A DNA stretch of 64,000 nucleotides. It comes from Patella vulgata (lineage: Eukaryota; Mollusca; Gastropoda; Patellidae). The position numbers were made by a program, and so were the translations under genes. This document shows positions 11,449-23,625 of this stretch, in pieces (position 1 is the stretch's first letter; each line of letters begins with the position of its first letter). The stretch lies in assembly GCF_932274485.2 (NCBI RefSeq), contig NC_065884.2, positions 40,567,540 to 40,631,539 on the forward strand, written 5' to 3'. The notes below the pieces were generated by a model. That model saw only the letters and a program-made list of their open reading frames with translations. It did no database searches and was not told the origin of the DNA.

Positions 11449-13067
11449 TTTTATACTCCCACATTTTCATGTGGACGTATATTGTCTCCGTCCGTCCACA
11501 ATTGTTTGTGGACACTCTACAGGTAACAATTTTTATCTGATTTCGACGAAACTTGAAATATAGATTTATCTCCCTAAGATCTTGGTTCTTTTCGATATTG
11601 CCATGTATCGGATCGTAACTTCATGGATTATGGCCCCTGATTGTACGAAAAATCTCGTTATATATGTGGTATATCATGGTTGTGGACCCTTTAGACTCTA
11701 GAAGTCACAATTTTCTTCTGATTTTGATGAAACTTGAAATGTAAGTTTATAACCCAAAGAGCTTGGTTCCTTTTGATATTTGCACATATCGGACCTTAAC
11801 TTCCTGAATTATGGCCCCTGATTGTACGCAAAATCACGTTTTTAGCTTGAGGTCCCTCTAGATGTCACAATTATTATCCGATTTTTTATGTTCAAATATA
11901 TCACTGTTACACCGTAATTTTGGTTGAGTTCGAATTTCATGAAAATTGGACCAAAACTGCCGGGCAAAATAGTGTAAACATCTGGTATATCAAAGATGTG
12001 GACCCTCTAGAGGTCACAATTTTGATCTGATTTTAATGAAACTTGAAATGCATGTTTATAACCCAAAGATCTTGGTTCCTTTCGATATTCAGGCATATCG
12101 GGTAGTACCCGATGACCTGAATTATGGCCCCAGATTGTATGAAAAATCATGTTTTTAGCTTGTAGAAGTCACAATTTTTATCCGATTTAAAAAAAACAAC
12201 ATGTGAATATATCACCATTAACACTAAGATCTTGGTTCCTTTTGATAATCGCGTATATTCGAACATAACCTCCTGGATTATGGCTCCTGATTGTTCGAGA
12301 AATCGCATTACACACTAAGATCCTGGTTCCTTTTGATAATCGCATATATTCGAACGTAACCTGGATTAAGGCTCCTGATTGTTCGAGAAATCACATTTTT
12401 TTTCCGATTTTAAAATCCGTTTTAATATTTCACCATTCCACCATAATGAAGGTTGAATTCGAATTTCAGGAAAATCGAAATGAAACCAGGGTTCCCGCGG
12501 TCCTTGAAAATCCTTGAATATCCTTAAATTTAAAATTTCATTTTCAAGGTCTTGAATATCCTTGAATTTCGCGGAAATAGGAAAATATCCTTGAATTTCA
12601 GTTGAGATCCTTAATTTTGTTTCAAATGTCTTCAATTCCTTTTAAATATGAGATTATAACGATAGTTGGTAATGTTTTGGTTATTTTTAAGATGAAAAAT
12701 TGTAACTTTAGGCTAAAAAATGTCCTTGAAAATCCTTGAATTTGATGTATATTTATCCTTGAATATCCTTGAAAAAATGTTTGACGAAGCCGCGGGAACC
12801 TGGAAACTGCCCGACAAAATGGCCGCACTTTGTACCCAAATTGTGTAATAGTATGCTACGAAGGTTGTGGACCCTCTAGAGGTCATAATTTTTATCCAAT
12901 TTTGATGAAACTTAAAACATATCTTTATATCCCAAAGATCTCAGTCCCTTTTGATATTTGTGCATTTCAGACCATAACTTTCTGGATTATTGCCCCTGAT
13001 TGTTTTTAACTTGTTCTCTATCCATCTCTTGCAAAATATGGGCGTATCCTGCCAGGCAGCCGCTGGT
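11449..13067 (-). repeat. MS-C mobile satellite, full length, with MITE inserted
   Basis: Both ends are present: 3' hairpin 'cccacattttcatgtggacg' at about 11457 with a CGTCCGTCC tract, and 5' end 'gccaggcagccgctggtt' at 13067 (plus-strand reading). The core units carry the usual phrases. A 316-bp MITE interrupts it at 12487-12802. Confidence 0.87.
12487..12802. mobile_element. 316-bp MITE with CAGGGTTCCCGCGG ends
   Basis: The terminal inverted repeats CAGGGTTCCCGCGG and CCGCGGGAACCTG lie between direct repeats GAAAC (12482-12486 and 12803-12807). The uninterrupted MS-C reading 'gaaatgaaactgccc' is seen at about 8575. Inside, TCCTTGAA(T/A)AT recurs many times in both orientations. CAGGG ends suggest the hAT superfamily, but a 5-bp duplication is short for hAT. 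Confidence 0.85.
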
Positions 13068-13162
13068 TTTATATGTCAATCATTCACTCATTTTGATTTA
13101 AGTGCATACGAGACAGTACGATTTCTATACAATGTGTGAATCTAATAATTAGCCAAATATAT

Positions 13163-13560
13163 TAAGAGAGTGTCTGCGAGAGCACCATGCAGAGGGTGAT
13201 AACCCTTGGATCGGGGATTTGGACCAATTTTTTTCTGTGAGATGGATTAGTACCCAGATACATCCCCACAAAATATTAGGTCGATTCAGTTGATACCAAC
13301 TTGGCAAACTGGAAAATATTCCAAAAATGGGCTAATTTTGAACTAAATTTGGATGATCTGTTATTCGGACAGACGAAATTTGGGGCATTAGTAGGACCAC
13401 CCAGGCTCCTCCTACACACAGAGTTTTAAGTTTCTAGTGCCAATGATATCTTAATTTGGTACTGGCCAGATACTCAACTCACTCTGAAAACTGAATTTAA
13501 TGAAAACCAAAGTGTGAGAGGTTACAGTTCGTTCTTGACAAAGACTAGGTGCCAGCTAGG
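13163..13560 (+). repeat. Repeat L, diverged copy
   Basis: Starts 'agagtgtctgcgagagcacc' and 'atgcaga', like 9897 and 20469. Beyond about 100 bases the match becomes faint. Confidence 0.45.
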
Positions 13561-13639
13561 TTGAATATTACCCACATCTAGCAACTTTCCTACTAACAAA
13601 ATAAAAAATAAAAATTACCAGCACATAAATAAATTATAA

Positions 13640-13960
13640 ACACCAAAAATTGGGATAAAATGTCTCGTTTATCAATACTCCAGATGAAGAATATGCATGG
13701 ACATCTTTGCAAATTTAATATATTCCATTTATTAATCATTAGCAAGCATGTTTTAGACTTGTGAGGGAGAAATAAAATTGGGTTTAGCATCCACTGGATA
13801 CAGACTAGGTCATTTTGGGACTAACATATGGTGATGCATGTTTGGTCATCTTTACAAAGTTTATATATTCCATTCAGTCATCATCAAGGATGATTTTGAA
13901 GTTTAAGGTCCACTCAACACAAACTAGGTAACTTTAGGACTAACATATGATACAGTTTTA
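13640..13960 (+). repeat. Degenerate ~120-bp tandem repeat
   Basis: 'actaggtcattttgggactaa' at about 13804 and 'actaggtaactttaggactaa' at about 13924 lie about 120 bases apart, with 'tatattccatt' between units. A related inverted phrase is at about 19850. Confidence 0.5.
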
Positions 13961-14498
13961 TTTCAATAATTTGTGTGCGCGAAAAGAGATAATCCATGAG
14001 ATTGGACAGACAACACTAGACCATGTTACCTACAAGCTTGTAATGGAAGCCACACCACTTAACTCTATGACATAACTTATGATCTAAATCGCATGGGTTA
14101 GATCGCTTTTGACTTGACCAAGGGACAGGTTTCACGAATGTCCAATGAAATTTACACAGAATAAATCATATATGAATATGATATAGTAATGAAATGAAAC
14201 AGAAGATCACTACGTTGTCAATAGCTGCAGCATCTCTGTGCAGTACGTTCTCATGGCTGGAAATGTTCCGTGGACAACCAATCACAACTGTTACGTCGCT
14301 TGAAGAAAATGAAGTGTTTCTGAGGGATATACATGTTCGTGCGTGTAACAGGTTTTAAAGACGGGGGATTGTAGATGATCCAGTAGCACTGAGCCATACA
14401 CACATGATTAGCATGACTACACATGCTTAAATTGATTACCATTATATCTTTCAAATTAACAATGGATGGAATGTTAGAATTGCATATGCACACATAGA

Positions 14499-14655
14499 GA
14501 TGTTAAAGGAGCTAAATCGCTAATATTTGGGACCTACAAATTGACACAAATGGGTCGCAACGATATAATAATGTAATATGAATGTAAATAAGTCGTTTCC
14601 GTTTTTACTCTAATTTCAAAGCAGTCTCAATCGAATGGCAATCTCTAGCGCCTGG
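14499..14655 (+). repeat. Repeat H
   Basis: 'taaaggagctaaatcgctaa' then 'tttgggacct' and 'aaatgggtcgcaacg', shared with 51706-51870, where it sits inside a LINE. About 150 bp, no coding potential. Confidence 0.75.
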
Positions 14656-14910
14656 TTATTCCAGTCTACACTGATAGTATTTATTGCACATGCTTTCCAG
14701 ATAAGAATATGGGGTCACCGTTTGACATGACTTGTGGAATATGTCTAACCTCGTTCTTCCGAGTCGCTTGTTACAAATTGCGCTGAAACGCATCATGGTA
14801 CACGATTCGTGTACCAATCGTAAAATGTTTATTTTGTCATAAATATTGAATATCAGAAGCCCAGCTTTTCCCAGTAAGATCACAACACCAATGTTGATTA
14901 AAATTGACAA
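14656..14910 (-). CDS. Unrecognised 84-codon open frame (doubtful)
   Basis: Starts MSILINIGVVILLGKAGLLI, a hydrophobic N-terminal stretch that could be a signal anchor, followed by a cysteine-containing part. It ends where repeat H begins. Taken alone it could be the first exon of a membrane protein or chance. I recognise no family and found no neighbouring exon or splice donor I trust. Confidence 0.15.
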   Translation of the reverse strand: MSILINIGVVILLGKAGLLIFNIYDKINILRLVHESCTMMRFSAICNKRLGRTRLDIFHKSCQTVTPYSYLESMCNKYYQCRLE

Positions 14911-15044
14911 ATAATTTGTGTTTTCATTGTCGAAGGTTTTGGATGATACTGGGTTAGAGACTTAGCTACTTTAAGAATGGCATTGTTCGAGGGGTGCGTC
15001 TCTTCACTGTCAACTATCTTCAAATGCCCGCTGATTATCACCTT

Positions 15045-15240
15045 TTATCACCCAATAATACATTCTGCAGTAGATATCGCTTGTGTGATAAATTTCATAA
15101 TTACTGCAATATCATATCGCTTTACATGAATTTGATTGATCAGTTAAAAAGGAACTACTTTTTCTAATTTTCAAAGAACAGCTCATTTTTTTATCAAAAG
15201 TAACTTCTTTTTTTCGTATAATAATGAACTATGATCAGTA
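15045..15240 (+). repeat. Repeat I
   Basis: 'acattctgcagtagatatcg', 'tttacatgaatttgattg' and 'aaaaggaactacttttt' match 34725-34905 at similar spacing. Confidence 0.7.
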
Positions 15241-15455
15241 GTGGAATACCGCGTTTTATCAGTGAAATAAAAGTGTTATTCCACTGGCTAGTTGTTTTTA
15301 CCTAAAATCATAAAATAAATAGAACATTTGTCGTTTTGTCGCGAATAACATATTTTATTTCATCTCTAAGCAAGAAAACGTTTATATTTTCACTCATAAG
15401 TTTTCTTGCTTCTCGATGAAATAAAATGTGTTATTCACTCTAAAACGACATCCTC
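15239..15455. repeat. Two related hairpin MITE-like repeats
   Basis: Hairpin 1 (15239-15287) has arms TAGTGGAATA and GTTATTCCACT. Hairpin 2 (15328-15452) has arms of about 50 bases ('gaataacatattttatttca', 'aagcaagaaaac' and their complements). Both contain a 'GAATAACA..TTTTATTTCA' core, so they are probably of one family. Confidence 0.7.
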
Positions 15456-15631
15456 TATTTATTTGACCATGATGGAAACACTGGGTCAATATAAAGGACT
15501 TTGCAATGGTTGAATTGCTGTCAAAAATGATGTATAACTACGTCGTAATGTAATCAGGTTCAGTAAAGAGAAAGCCACAGCAAACAATTATATTTATTTA
15601 TTTGTGCATGTAAGAAAGGATTGGGTGATAA

Positions 15632-15752
15632 ATAAAATCTCCTACTGTCTTTTTTGATATCAAAAATATCAACACTCGTCGATAAAGTAACAAAAAATCG
15701 GCATCGACTTGTGTTGATATTTTTTGATATCAAAAAATACTCGTAGGAGATT
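15632..15752. repeat. Hairpin repeat with TTTTTGATATCAAAAA cores
   Basis: Arms of about 50 bases: 'aatctcctac..ttttttgatatcaaaaa' against 'tttttgatatcaaaaaatac..gtaggagatt'. Each arm carries its own small palindrome. Probably a MITE. Confidence 0.7.
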
Positions 15753-15755
15753 CTC

Positions 15756-16454
15756 TATTTCTTCCATGGTTGTTTTTTTTTTTGGTCAAAAATATTTTAG
15801 GAATTAGACCGCGCTTATTCCCATCTTTATTTAGAAGCCGATCAGTGTATAGAAACATTTGGAAGTTTTAATGGAGAGTTATTGAAAATCAGGAGACAAC
15901 ATACATTATATTGAAATCTACTGAAAGAGAGAAGATGACGTATATAGGCCACGAACATCATTGCAAAAATGGGGTCCCAAAACTAAGAACAGGCAGTTCA
16001 GAATCTAAGTAAGTGACACGTCTGCTCGAACATAGGTATATGCCGGAGTTTGGCATGTGCAGTTAGAATTATCCTGGAGTGTCATGAAACCTGTTGTGAT
16101 CTATGCCATATTCCCCATCGGGGATTTCAATATGGAAAGCATGACGTTCTCCTAAACAAGGACACCACCAGATATTAAATGCCTCTCCATGAACTCTTAA
16201 AAATATCTTTTCTTGTGGTTCTTCTTACATGAGAATGTGGATATACGATGATCTGCTCCGAAATACAGATCTTAATAACCGTGGTCTGATCACTGCAAAA
16301 TTATGCATGACTTATAATGATCAGTTATCCAGCGAGCGTGAAAGTCTGATTTTGTCACGTAAACGTTATAATTTTTGACCAAAATAACGAAACATATAGT
16401 AGTAATGGTGATGATAAGTGGTCATTTGGGAATAATCTTTGGTCATTGATGAAA
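15756..16454. other. Unrecognised non-coding stretch
   Basis: No exon, RNA gene or known repeat made out. Confidence 0.45.
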
Positions 16455-17655
16455 GATGGGTTGTCAGGCAACAAAACATACGCCCACAGCAGCTAAAAAG
16501 ACTGAGCGGTCGACAAGGATTGTCGCATATTTATTCCTTTGTAAATAATTGGGGGCCTTTACAAGACAGTTCCATACAGATCAGACTATATAATTTTTGT
16601 GGTTTGAGGGTTCACAAGGCTTTTTCATTTTACTAATTTAAATAATGCATATAAATTTCATACAGATCGGATAAACAAGGGCCATAATTGACGGAAATTG
16701 CTGAAATTCAATAGACCTCTGTTTCACAAATTTAAATGATGCATATAAATTTCATACATATCGGATGATAACTTTCATCAATCGAGCATTAACGCGGTTG
16801 AACAAAGTGAAACAAGGGCCATAACTCTAGAAGTAATTATTGCTGAAATAAAACAGGCTTCGTGGTTTCACTAATTTAAATAATGCATATCAATTTCATA
16901 CAGATCGGATGATAACTTTTGGCGTAAGAGCGTTCACAAGGTTCAATAAAGTGAAATAAGGGCCATAACTCTAGACATAATAAACTGAAATTGCTGAAAT
17001 TAAATAAGATTCTTCTTTCTACTAATTTAATTGATGCATATAAATTTCATACAGATCGACAGATAACTTTAGATGTTAGAGCATTCAGGAGGTGCAACAA
17101 AGTGAAACAAGGCCCATAACTCTAGAAGTAATAAACGCAAATTGCTGAAATTCAATAGGATTCTTCTTTTTACTAATTAAATTTCATACAGATCGGCAGA
17201 TATGTTTTGATGTTAAGAGCATTCACAAGGTGAAACAAGGGCCATAACTCTAGAAGTTATTAACGGAAATTGCTGAAATCCAATAGGCTTCATAGTTTCA
17301 CTAATTTAAATGATGCATATAAATTTCACAAAGATTGGATGATAACTTTCATCAATCGAGCATTAACAAGGTTGAACAAAGTGAAACATGGGCCATAACT
17401 CTAGAAATAATAAACGGAAATTGCTGAAACTCAAAAGGATTCTTTGCTTCACTAATTCAAATAATGCATATAAATTTCACAAAGATCGGATAATAACTTT
17501 TGGTGTTAGAGTGTTCACAACATTCAACAAGGGCCATAACTATAGAAATGAAATGAAATGGGGTTTAACGTCCTACTGTTCTGCTCCTATACTGGGCTAA
17601 TGAAGACGGGCATACGCCATACAGTGTGCTATGAGGGAAATGTGGACGTATAAAA
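16455..17655 (+). repeat. MS-A mobile satellite, full length, with SINE piece inserted
   Basis: 5' end GGTTGTCAGGCAAC and ACATACGCCCACAGCAGC, then about seven core units of roughly 150 bp or shorter ('gggccataactctagaagta', 'aaatttcatacagatcgg'). The end phrase 'aaatgtggacgtataaaaa' is at 17638-17655. A minus-strand SINE tail lies at about 17545-17637. The microsatellite tract is missing. Confidence 0.82.
17545..17637 (-). mobile_element. SINE 3' fragment
   Basis: On the minus strand 'gccgtatgcccgtcttca'-like body, then 'gttaaaccccatttcatttc'. It is 5'-truncated and sits at the end of the MS-A array. Confidence 0.8.
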
Positions 17656-17734
17656 AGAAGAATCACATGGAAAATACTGATTTTTACACATTTTCAGAAT
17701 GTTGTAGCACACTAGTGGGTTTAGTGTTGGTCAA

Positions 17735-17880
17735 TTTGTTTCTTATGAACTGTTTATTTTCATGTGTAGGCAATTGGCCTGTTATTAACATACACTGGTT
17801 ACCTCCAATAAAAACAGCAGTGTATTTCCGCAGCTGTGTATTGTTTCTGAATATCCCCTACTTTTTTTGAAGAGTATATT
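17735..17880 (+). mobile_element. Right end of a Tc1/mariner element
   Basis: 'caattggcctgttattaaca' to the terminal 'ctttttttgaagagtat', which is the reverse complement of the left end at 58397 ('atactcttcaaaaaaagt'). No transposase coding remains here. Confidence 0.75.
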
Positions 17881-17881
17881 T

Positions 17882-18473
17882 AAAGGCAGTATAGATAGAA
17901 TATTGGACAAGGTATAATTTTGAATTGAGCTGCATGCAGGAAAATGTATTATTTCACTGTTTATCGGAAAATTTGTTGTAATGCCAGGGATTTATTCAAT
18001 GACTTTTTACATTTAACTAACAACAATTACTTTTGAATATTTACCTGCAGCAAATAAAATTTATTATGCAGTAACAGGCAGTATAATTGCTTCAGCTTAT
18101 ACCACAGGTTTGCAGTGTTTAAGTTCTGGTTTAATTCTTAAATTAGAGATTTTTTCATCTTTCTTGTCTGACTTTTAGGATATATTCCTTTCTGGGTTGC
18201 AGTTAAACACCTTGTGGTGTCTATCAAATAATTTGTCTTTCCTGTTTGTTTTACAGCTTTCAAGCCATCTTTTTAATTAGCACTAGCATCTGTGAAATCA
18301 TCTGTAGCAAGAGCTATATATTACCTTCAAGGTCTATCATTTGCTTGGATAAAGACTAGTAAATGGTATTTAGTATCAAGTTCTGATGGATGAGAGAACT
18401 AGACGTTTATTTTAAAATATGAATAAATTTACATAATGATATTTCAAGGTAACTTAGCTACGAGAATGTAACT
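17882..18473. other. AT-rich, nothing recognised
   Basis: No exon or known repeat made out. Confidence 0.45.
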
Positions 18474-19425
18474 AACCAGCGGCTGCCAGGCAGGATACGC
18501 CCACATTTTTGAGAGATGGATAGAGAACAAACTAAAAAGAAAGTGATTTTTCCTACAATCAAGGGCCATAATTCAGGAAATTACAATTCGATATGCGCAA
18601 ATATGGAAAGGAACTGAGATCTTTGTGTTATAAACTTACATTTCAAGTTTCAACAAAATCGGATAAAAATTGTGACCTCTATAGGGTCCACAACCTTGAT
18701 ATACCATATTCTTACGCTATTTGGGAACGAACGGCGGCCATTTTGTCTGTCAATTTTGGGCCGATTTTCACGAAATTCGAACTCAGTCATCCTTAGGGTG
18801 TAACGGTGATATAATAGTACAGTTTTTTTAAATCGGATAAAAATTATGACCTTTATAGGGTCCACAAGATAAAAACGCGATTTTTCGTACAATCAGGGGC
18901 CATAATTCAGGAAGTTACGGTCCGATATGCGCGAATATCAAAAGGAAACGAGATCTTTGTGTTATAAACTTACATTTCAAGTTTCAACAAAATTGGATAA
19001 AAATTGTGACCTCTATAGGGTCCACAACCTTGATATACCATATTCTTACGCTATTTGGGAACGAACGGCGGCCATTTTGTCTGTCAATTTTGGGCCGATT
19101 TTCACGAAATTCAAACTCAGTCGTCCTTAGGGTGCAACGGTGATATAATAGTACAGTTTTTTAAATCGGATAAAAATTATGACCTTTATAGGGTCCACAA
19201 GCTAAAAACACGATTTTTCGTACAATCAGGGTCCATAATCTATGAAGTTATGGTCCGATACATGCTAATATCGAAAGGAACCGAGATCTTAGGGTGATAA
19301 ACCTATATTTCAAGTTTCATTGAAATCGGATAATTGTGACCTGTAGAGTGTTCACATACAATTGTGGACGGACTGACAGGGGCGACGACAATATACGTCC
19401 ACATGAAAATGTGGGTGTATAAAAA
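18474..19425 (+). repeat. MS-C mobile satellite, complete and compact
   Basis: Best plain example of the family. 5' end AACCAGCGGCTGCCAGGCAG then 'gatacgcccacatttt'. The core units start 'cgatttttc.tacaatca' at about 18545, 18877 and 19208 (period about 331). Each is a dimer: 'aatcggataaaaatt.tgacc' falls at about 18657, 18831, 18992 and 19166. 3' hairpin at 19393-19420, ACGTCCACAT..ATGTGGGTGT. About 950 bp. Confidence 0.9.
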
Positions 19426-20468
19426 TTAATAATCCTGTGGCGCCTTTATATACAATTTATTGAGGTATCTCAACCCAAAACGTTATATTATTAAAAAATC
19501 TTCACTTCTACCAAGCCTGTTGAGCGAGGATTCTTTAATTTATTGTATTTACACCTTCGCCCCACCGGTATCTCTTTCTTGATCCAGTATTCACGCAGAT
19601 GTTATCAGCCTGTCCAGCTTTAGTCACCCTGCTCAGGGAGTGTTGCCGTCCCTCTTCTCGCATCCATGTAATATAACAAGTAGCAATAAATATACATGTG
19701 CCTTAAATATACATTAAAATATACAAAATAATATAGATTATATAACTAGTGAGTCAATTAAAGAGTTTCATACATATGTATGCACTTTTAATCCTCTCTT
19801 CAAAACCTGTATTAGTGCTATCATCCTATTGAAATAAAATTGAACCACGTGTTAGTCCCAAAATGACCTAGTTTGTGTCGAGTGGAGTTGACCCCCCACC
19901 TCTCTCTCTCTCATCCTAGGTTTAAAATGGCTAACCCCCTTGAATAGGCTAAAAAATAAACAGTGTTGATTTAATGTGTTGATCTTCTCTGTTTAGAGGA
20001 TAAATATTAGCATTAATAATTTTAGGTCCACAGAAAATAGATTCAATGATGAGATACAAAACTAAGATTTGTAAACAAATTATGGACATTCATTCAGTAT
20101 TTCCAATTTCAAAAACTTGATTATTTAGATTTTGTCTAATCACTAATGGGAAAAAAACAAATTTAAACATTTTATTTTGACCTCAGAAATCGGATTACTG
20201 ATATCAGGTAGAATCTGGAATATCAACATGATACTACCCTTTAAACTTTAAAATATTCCAACCATAAATTAAGCACAATTTAAACAATCTGTTATTCCCA
20301 TGTGCTTACAGTTAAACAAACAATAATGTAAAAGAACACTCTTTGAAGACATATTATTGCATAGCAATGGGCAACTTATGTACTGCGTCAAACAATAGGC
20401 CTGATATTGGTCAATAGATTCAACTTGTAAATAAAGATATGCATGGTGAAATGATAAAAACTACACAT
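19426..20468. other. AT-rich, nothing recognised
   Basis: A short (CT)n tract at about 19900 and an inverted bit of the 13.8-kb tandem repeat at about 19850. No exon seen. Confidence 0.45.
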
Positions 20469-21340
20469 TAAGAATGCGTTTGCGAAAGAATCATGCAGAG
20501 ACCGGCACATGGTGGGTGACCGATTTTCACCATTTTTTTTTTATGTATGATGAGTAGCCTAACCCCTTCAAACCCAATCTGATTAAAACCCAGATCCAAT
20601 TTCGTTTCGTTTAAATAGTTCAAAATTTCGATTTTACTTGTCTTTACTACACTTGGATCTGGAAGCATTGTTATTTAACTCGTGTTCTGCTTGAAATGAG
20701 GGGTCAGTCAATCAAATGGTCTGTCGAATCGAGCGTTTGACCTTTTTTGCGCGGAACTGTGGGTAGACATTAGCGGCAATAGAAATCAAAACAAAGCAAA
20801 AGTAGATAAAAAATACATGACGGTCGCTAATTGGTTAATCGAATGACTGACGTAATCGGGTCAAATGTCGCTTGCTTGGTACCTGACGTCATAGAACGTA
20901 AACTCCCACTATATAACTTGTTAGATCTACATGTAGTGTAGGCCATCGAAAGTATAAAAAACGAAACAAAATATAGATCTATATTTTAATTAGATTGCAC
21001 CAAACCCCACTGCCAAAATTTAAGATCAATCGACCCATTTTTAGAGTGTAGAAATTTTTTTTGTAATTTTAAGACCGAAAAAAGACAAAAAATCGTCATT
21101 TTCAGGCCATTTTTTCAATTATGGGGTACAACTAAACTACAGTGAGTAGATTAATTAAACTTTATAGGGTAGCAGATATGGTTAGTGAGTATATATACAT
21201 TCTGAAAGTTTGATAGTTTCATCGAGAGCTTTTTGGAATAGGGACTTAGTGCTGCAAGGTACCAGAATAGCTCAATTTATAGGTATGTCATTTTATTCTA
21301 TCTATCTATATCTCACCCACTGCGGGTATAAGAATTTTTT
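20469..21340 (+). repeat. Repeat L, long copy
   Basis: Starts 'aagaatgcgtttgcgaaaga' and ends near 'atatctcacccactgcggg' (about 21330). A minus-strand copy at 24590-24985 has the same two ends. There is no coding sequence in the 870 bp between. Confidence 0.6.
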
Positions 21341-21435
21341 TGGAATGCTGACTGAAAAGGCAATGATCCATAGTATTAAGATCAAGAAAAAAATTGGGTG
21401 GCACTCGATCTGTTAAGTAGTAAATAATTTCCATT

Positions 21436-22007
21436 TTTGTCCAAAAATTGTCGGGCAGTTTTGGTCCGATTATCATGACATTCGAAATGAACCAACAATA
21501 CGGTGTAACGGTATCATATTCGAACGTTTTTTTAAATTAGATAATAATTGTGACCTCTTGAGGGACTAAAAGCTAAAAATGCAATTTTTCGTACAATCGG
21601 GGGCCGTAATTCAGGAAGTTACGATCCGATATGCGCAAATATCGAAAGGAACCAAGATATTTGGGTTATAAACATGCATTTCAAGTTTCATCAAATTTAT
21701 CGGGTGAAAATTGTGACCTCTAGAGAGTCCACAACCTTGATTTACCATATTTTTACACTATTAGTGTACGAGGGGCAGTTTTGGTTCGATTTTCACGAAA
21801 TTCAAACTCAACCATCATTAGGGTATAACAGAGATATATTTAAACGTTTTTTTAAATTGGATAAAAATTGTTAACTCTAGAGGGACCACAATCTTAAAAT
21901 ACGATTCAGGAAGTTACGACCTGATATGCGCAAATATCGAAAAGAACCAAGATCTTTGGGTTATAAACTTACATTTCAAATTTCAACAAAATCAGATAAA
22001 GATAGGT
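21436..22007 (+). repeat. MS-C core fragment
   Basis: Core phrases 'cagttttggtccgatt', 'gggccgtaattcaggaagtt' and 'ggttataaacatgcatttca'. Both element ends are missing. It is broken on the right by an MS-B copy. Confidence 0.8.
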
Positions 22008-22690
22008 TGCCAGGCAACAAAACATACGCCCACAGCAGCTAAATCGTCCGGGCAGTCAACAAGTGTTGTCGCATATTTTTTACTTTTTTTGGTAATGAAA
22101 CATTTATAATACACTAAAATCTGATTAAGAGTAACAACTCATGAAGTAACTATCAATCTGAAGTCAATTGGATGATAACTTTAGCCTCTAGAGCGTCACA
22201 AGATTTTTCAGAGTGATCAAGGGCCATAACTTTGGCAGTAATTATCGGAAATCGTTGAAAATCAATAGGATTCTTTGTCAATCGGATATTAACTTTAGCC
22301 TCTAGAGCATCCACAAGATTTTTTGAAGTGATCGAGTGCAGTAATTATCAGAAATTGCTGAAAATCAATAGGCGTCTTTGTCTTATGACCTTAAACACTG
22401 TGTAAAAATTTAAAGTCAATCGGATATGGTGATCAAGGACCATAACTCTGGAAGTAATTATCGAAAATCGCTGAAAATGAATAGACTTCTTCGTCTCATG
22501 ACCTTAAACACTGTGTATAAATTTAAAGTCAATCGGATATTAACTTTAGCCTACAAAATTTTTCAAAGTGATCAAGGGCCATAACTCTGGCAGTAATTAT
22601 CGGAAATCGCTGAAAATCAATAGGCTTTTTCGTCTCATGACCTTACACACTGTGTATAAATTTAAAGTCAATCGGATATTAACTCTTAAA
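22008..22690 (+). repeat. MS-B mobile satellite, 5' part
   Basis: AGGTTGCCAGGCAAC, 'catacgcccacagcagct', then core units with 'caagggccataactctggca' and 'accttaaacactgtgtataa' (period about 150). It stops at about 22690 without the 3' hairpin. Confidence 0.83.
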
Positions 22691-22691
22691 T

Positions 22692-23150
22692 GACCAGAGG
22701 TTTGACGTCATAACGTCATAAAAACCCACGTCATAATCGTCAATAGTGTTAAAATATACATATAGAGCATACATTTTAAAGTCATAATATTATTAAAAAA
22801 CAACTGTAGATAGACCCTACATGTAAATGGATGAAATAATCTAAATTTAATGTTATTTTCATAAATATAAATTTTATACCAAAAATTGAGACATTTCATG
22901 CAAAATTTATGTATATAATAGTTAGTTCTATTTTTTTTTGTTTTTTTTGTTCGGCTGTTGTAAACTAAAAATCATTCATCATAAATCTCTTTTAATGTAA
23001 GCTTATTTAAATAGTTCGTTGATTAAGCCTACTTGCTTCTATCATTTAGGCCTATCAGTAAGCCTACTAGCCTATCACGTTCTAACGCAAAACTATAAAA
23101 TTCTACACCACCGATAAAATCTGAATCACTGTCATTCAAAATGGATGCTA
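22692..23150. other. AT-rich, with a CRE-like palindrome
   Basis: No exon seen. TGACGTCATAACGTCAT at 22703-22719 recurs exactly at 35266-35282 in different surroundings. Confidence 0.45.
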
Positions 23151-23625
23151 ATCTGACAATTCATAAAAAGAATTGACTGCCACTAGATAACAGAAAACGA
23201 AAGAAAAACAGAAAAAGTATGTGCATTACCATGTTTTAATAAGGTATAGAATGAATATAAACAAGGGAATGTACGGACTATTTCTATTTTTCTCGTGTTC
23301 TCTTATCTAACAAAATTCAATTACTTTATTGAATTGTCAGGTATCCTCTTACAGTCCCATATAACAACTTTTGGTCTTGGAAGGAATTATTAGTGAGCAG
23401 AAATTCGGCCGTGTATCTGTTATCACTCGTCACATCAGTCAGTTATAATAGAGGTATGACTCGTGTTTTCCTTTGGCGTTCGTCACTTCCGATTCAGGAA
23501 ACCTGTATTACTCAGCTATCGTAGCAATGATCTCTGTGTTAAAATTATATTTGGAATGTGTTTAACCAGCTCTATCACATATGTGATAATGACTGGCACC
23601 AATATTGTCCTTTAATGATCTCTGT
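23150..23625. repeat. Palindromic repeat K (right half)
   Basis: A hairpin centred near 23250 ('gaattgactgcca..tagata' against 'tatctaacaaaattcaatt'), then 'gatctctgtgttaaaattat' and 'accaatattgtccttta', which is the reverse complement of 53575-53650. The left half is missing. Confidence 0.65.
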
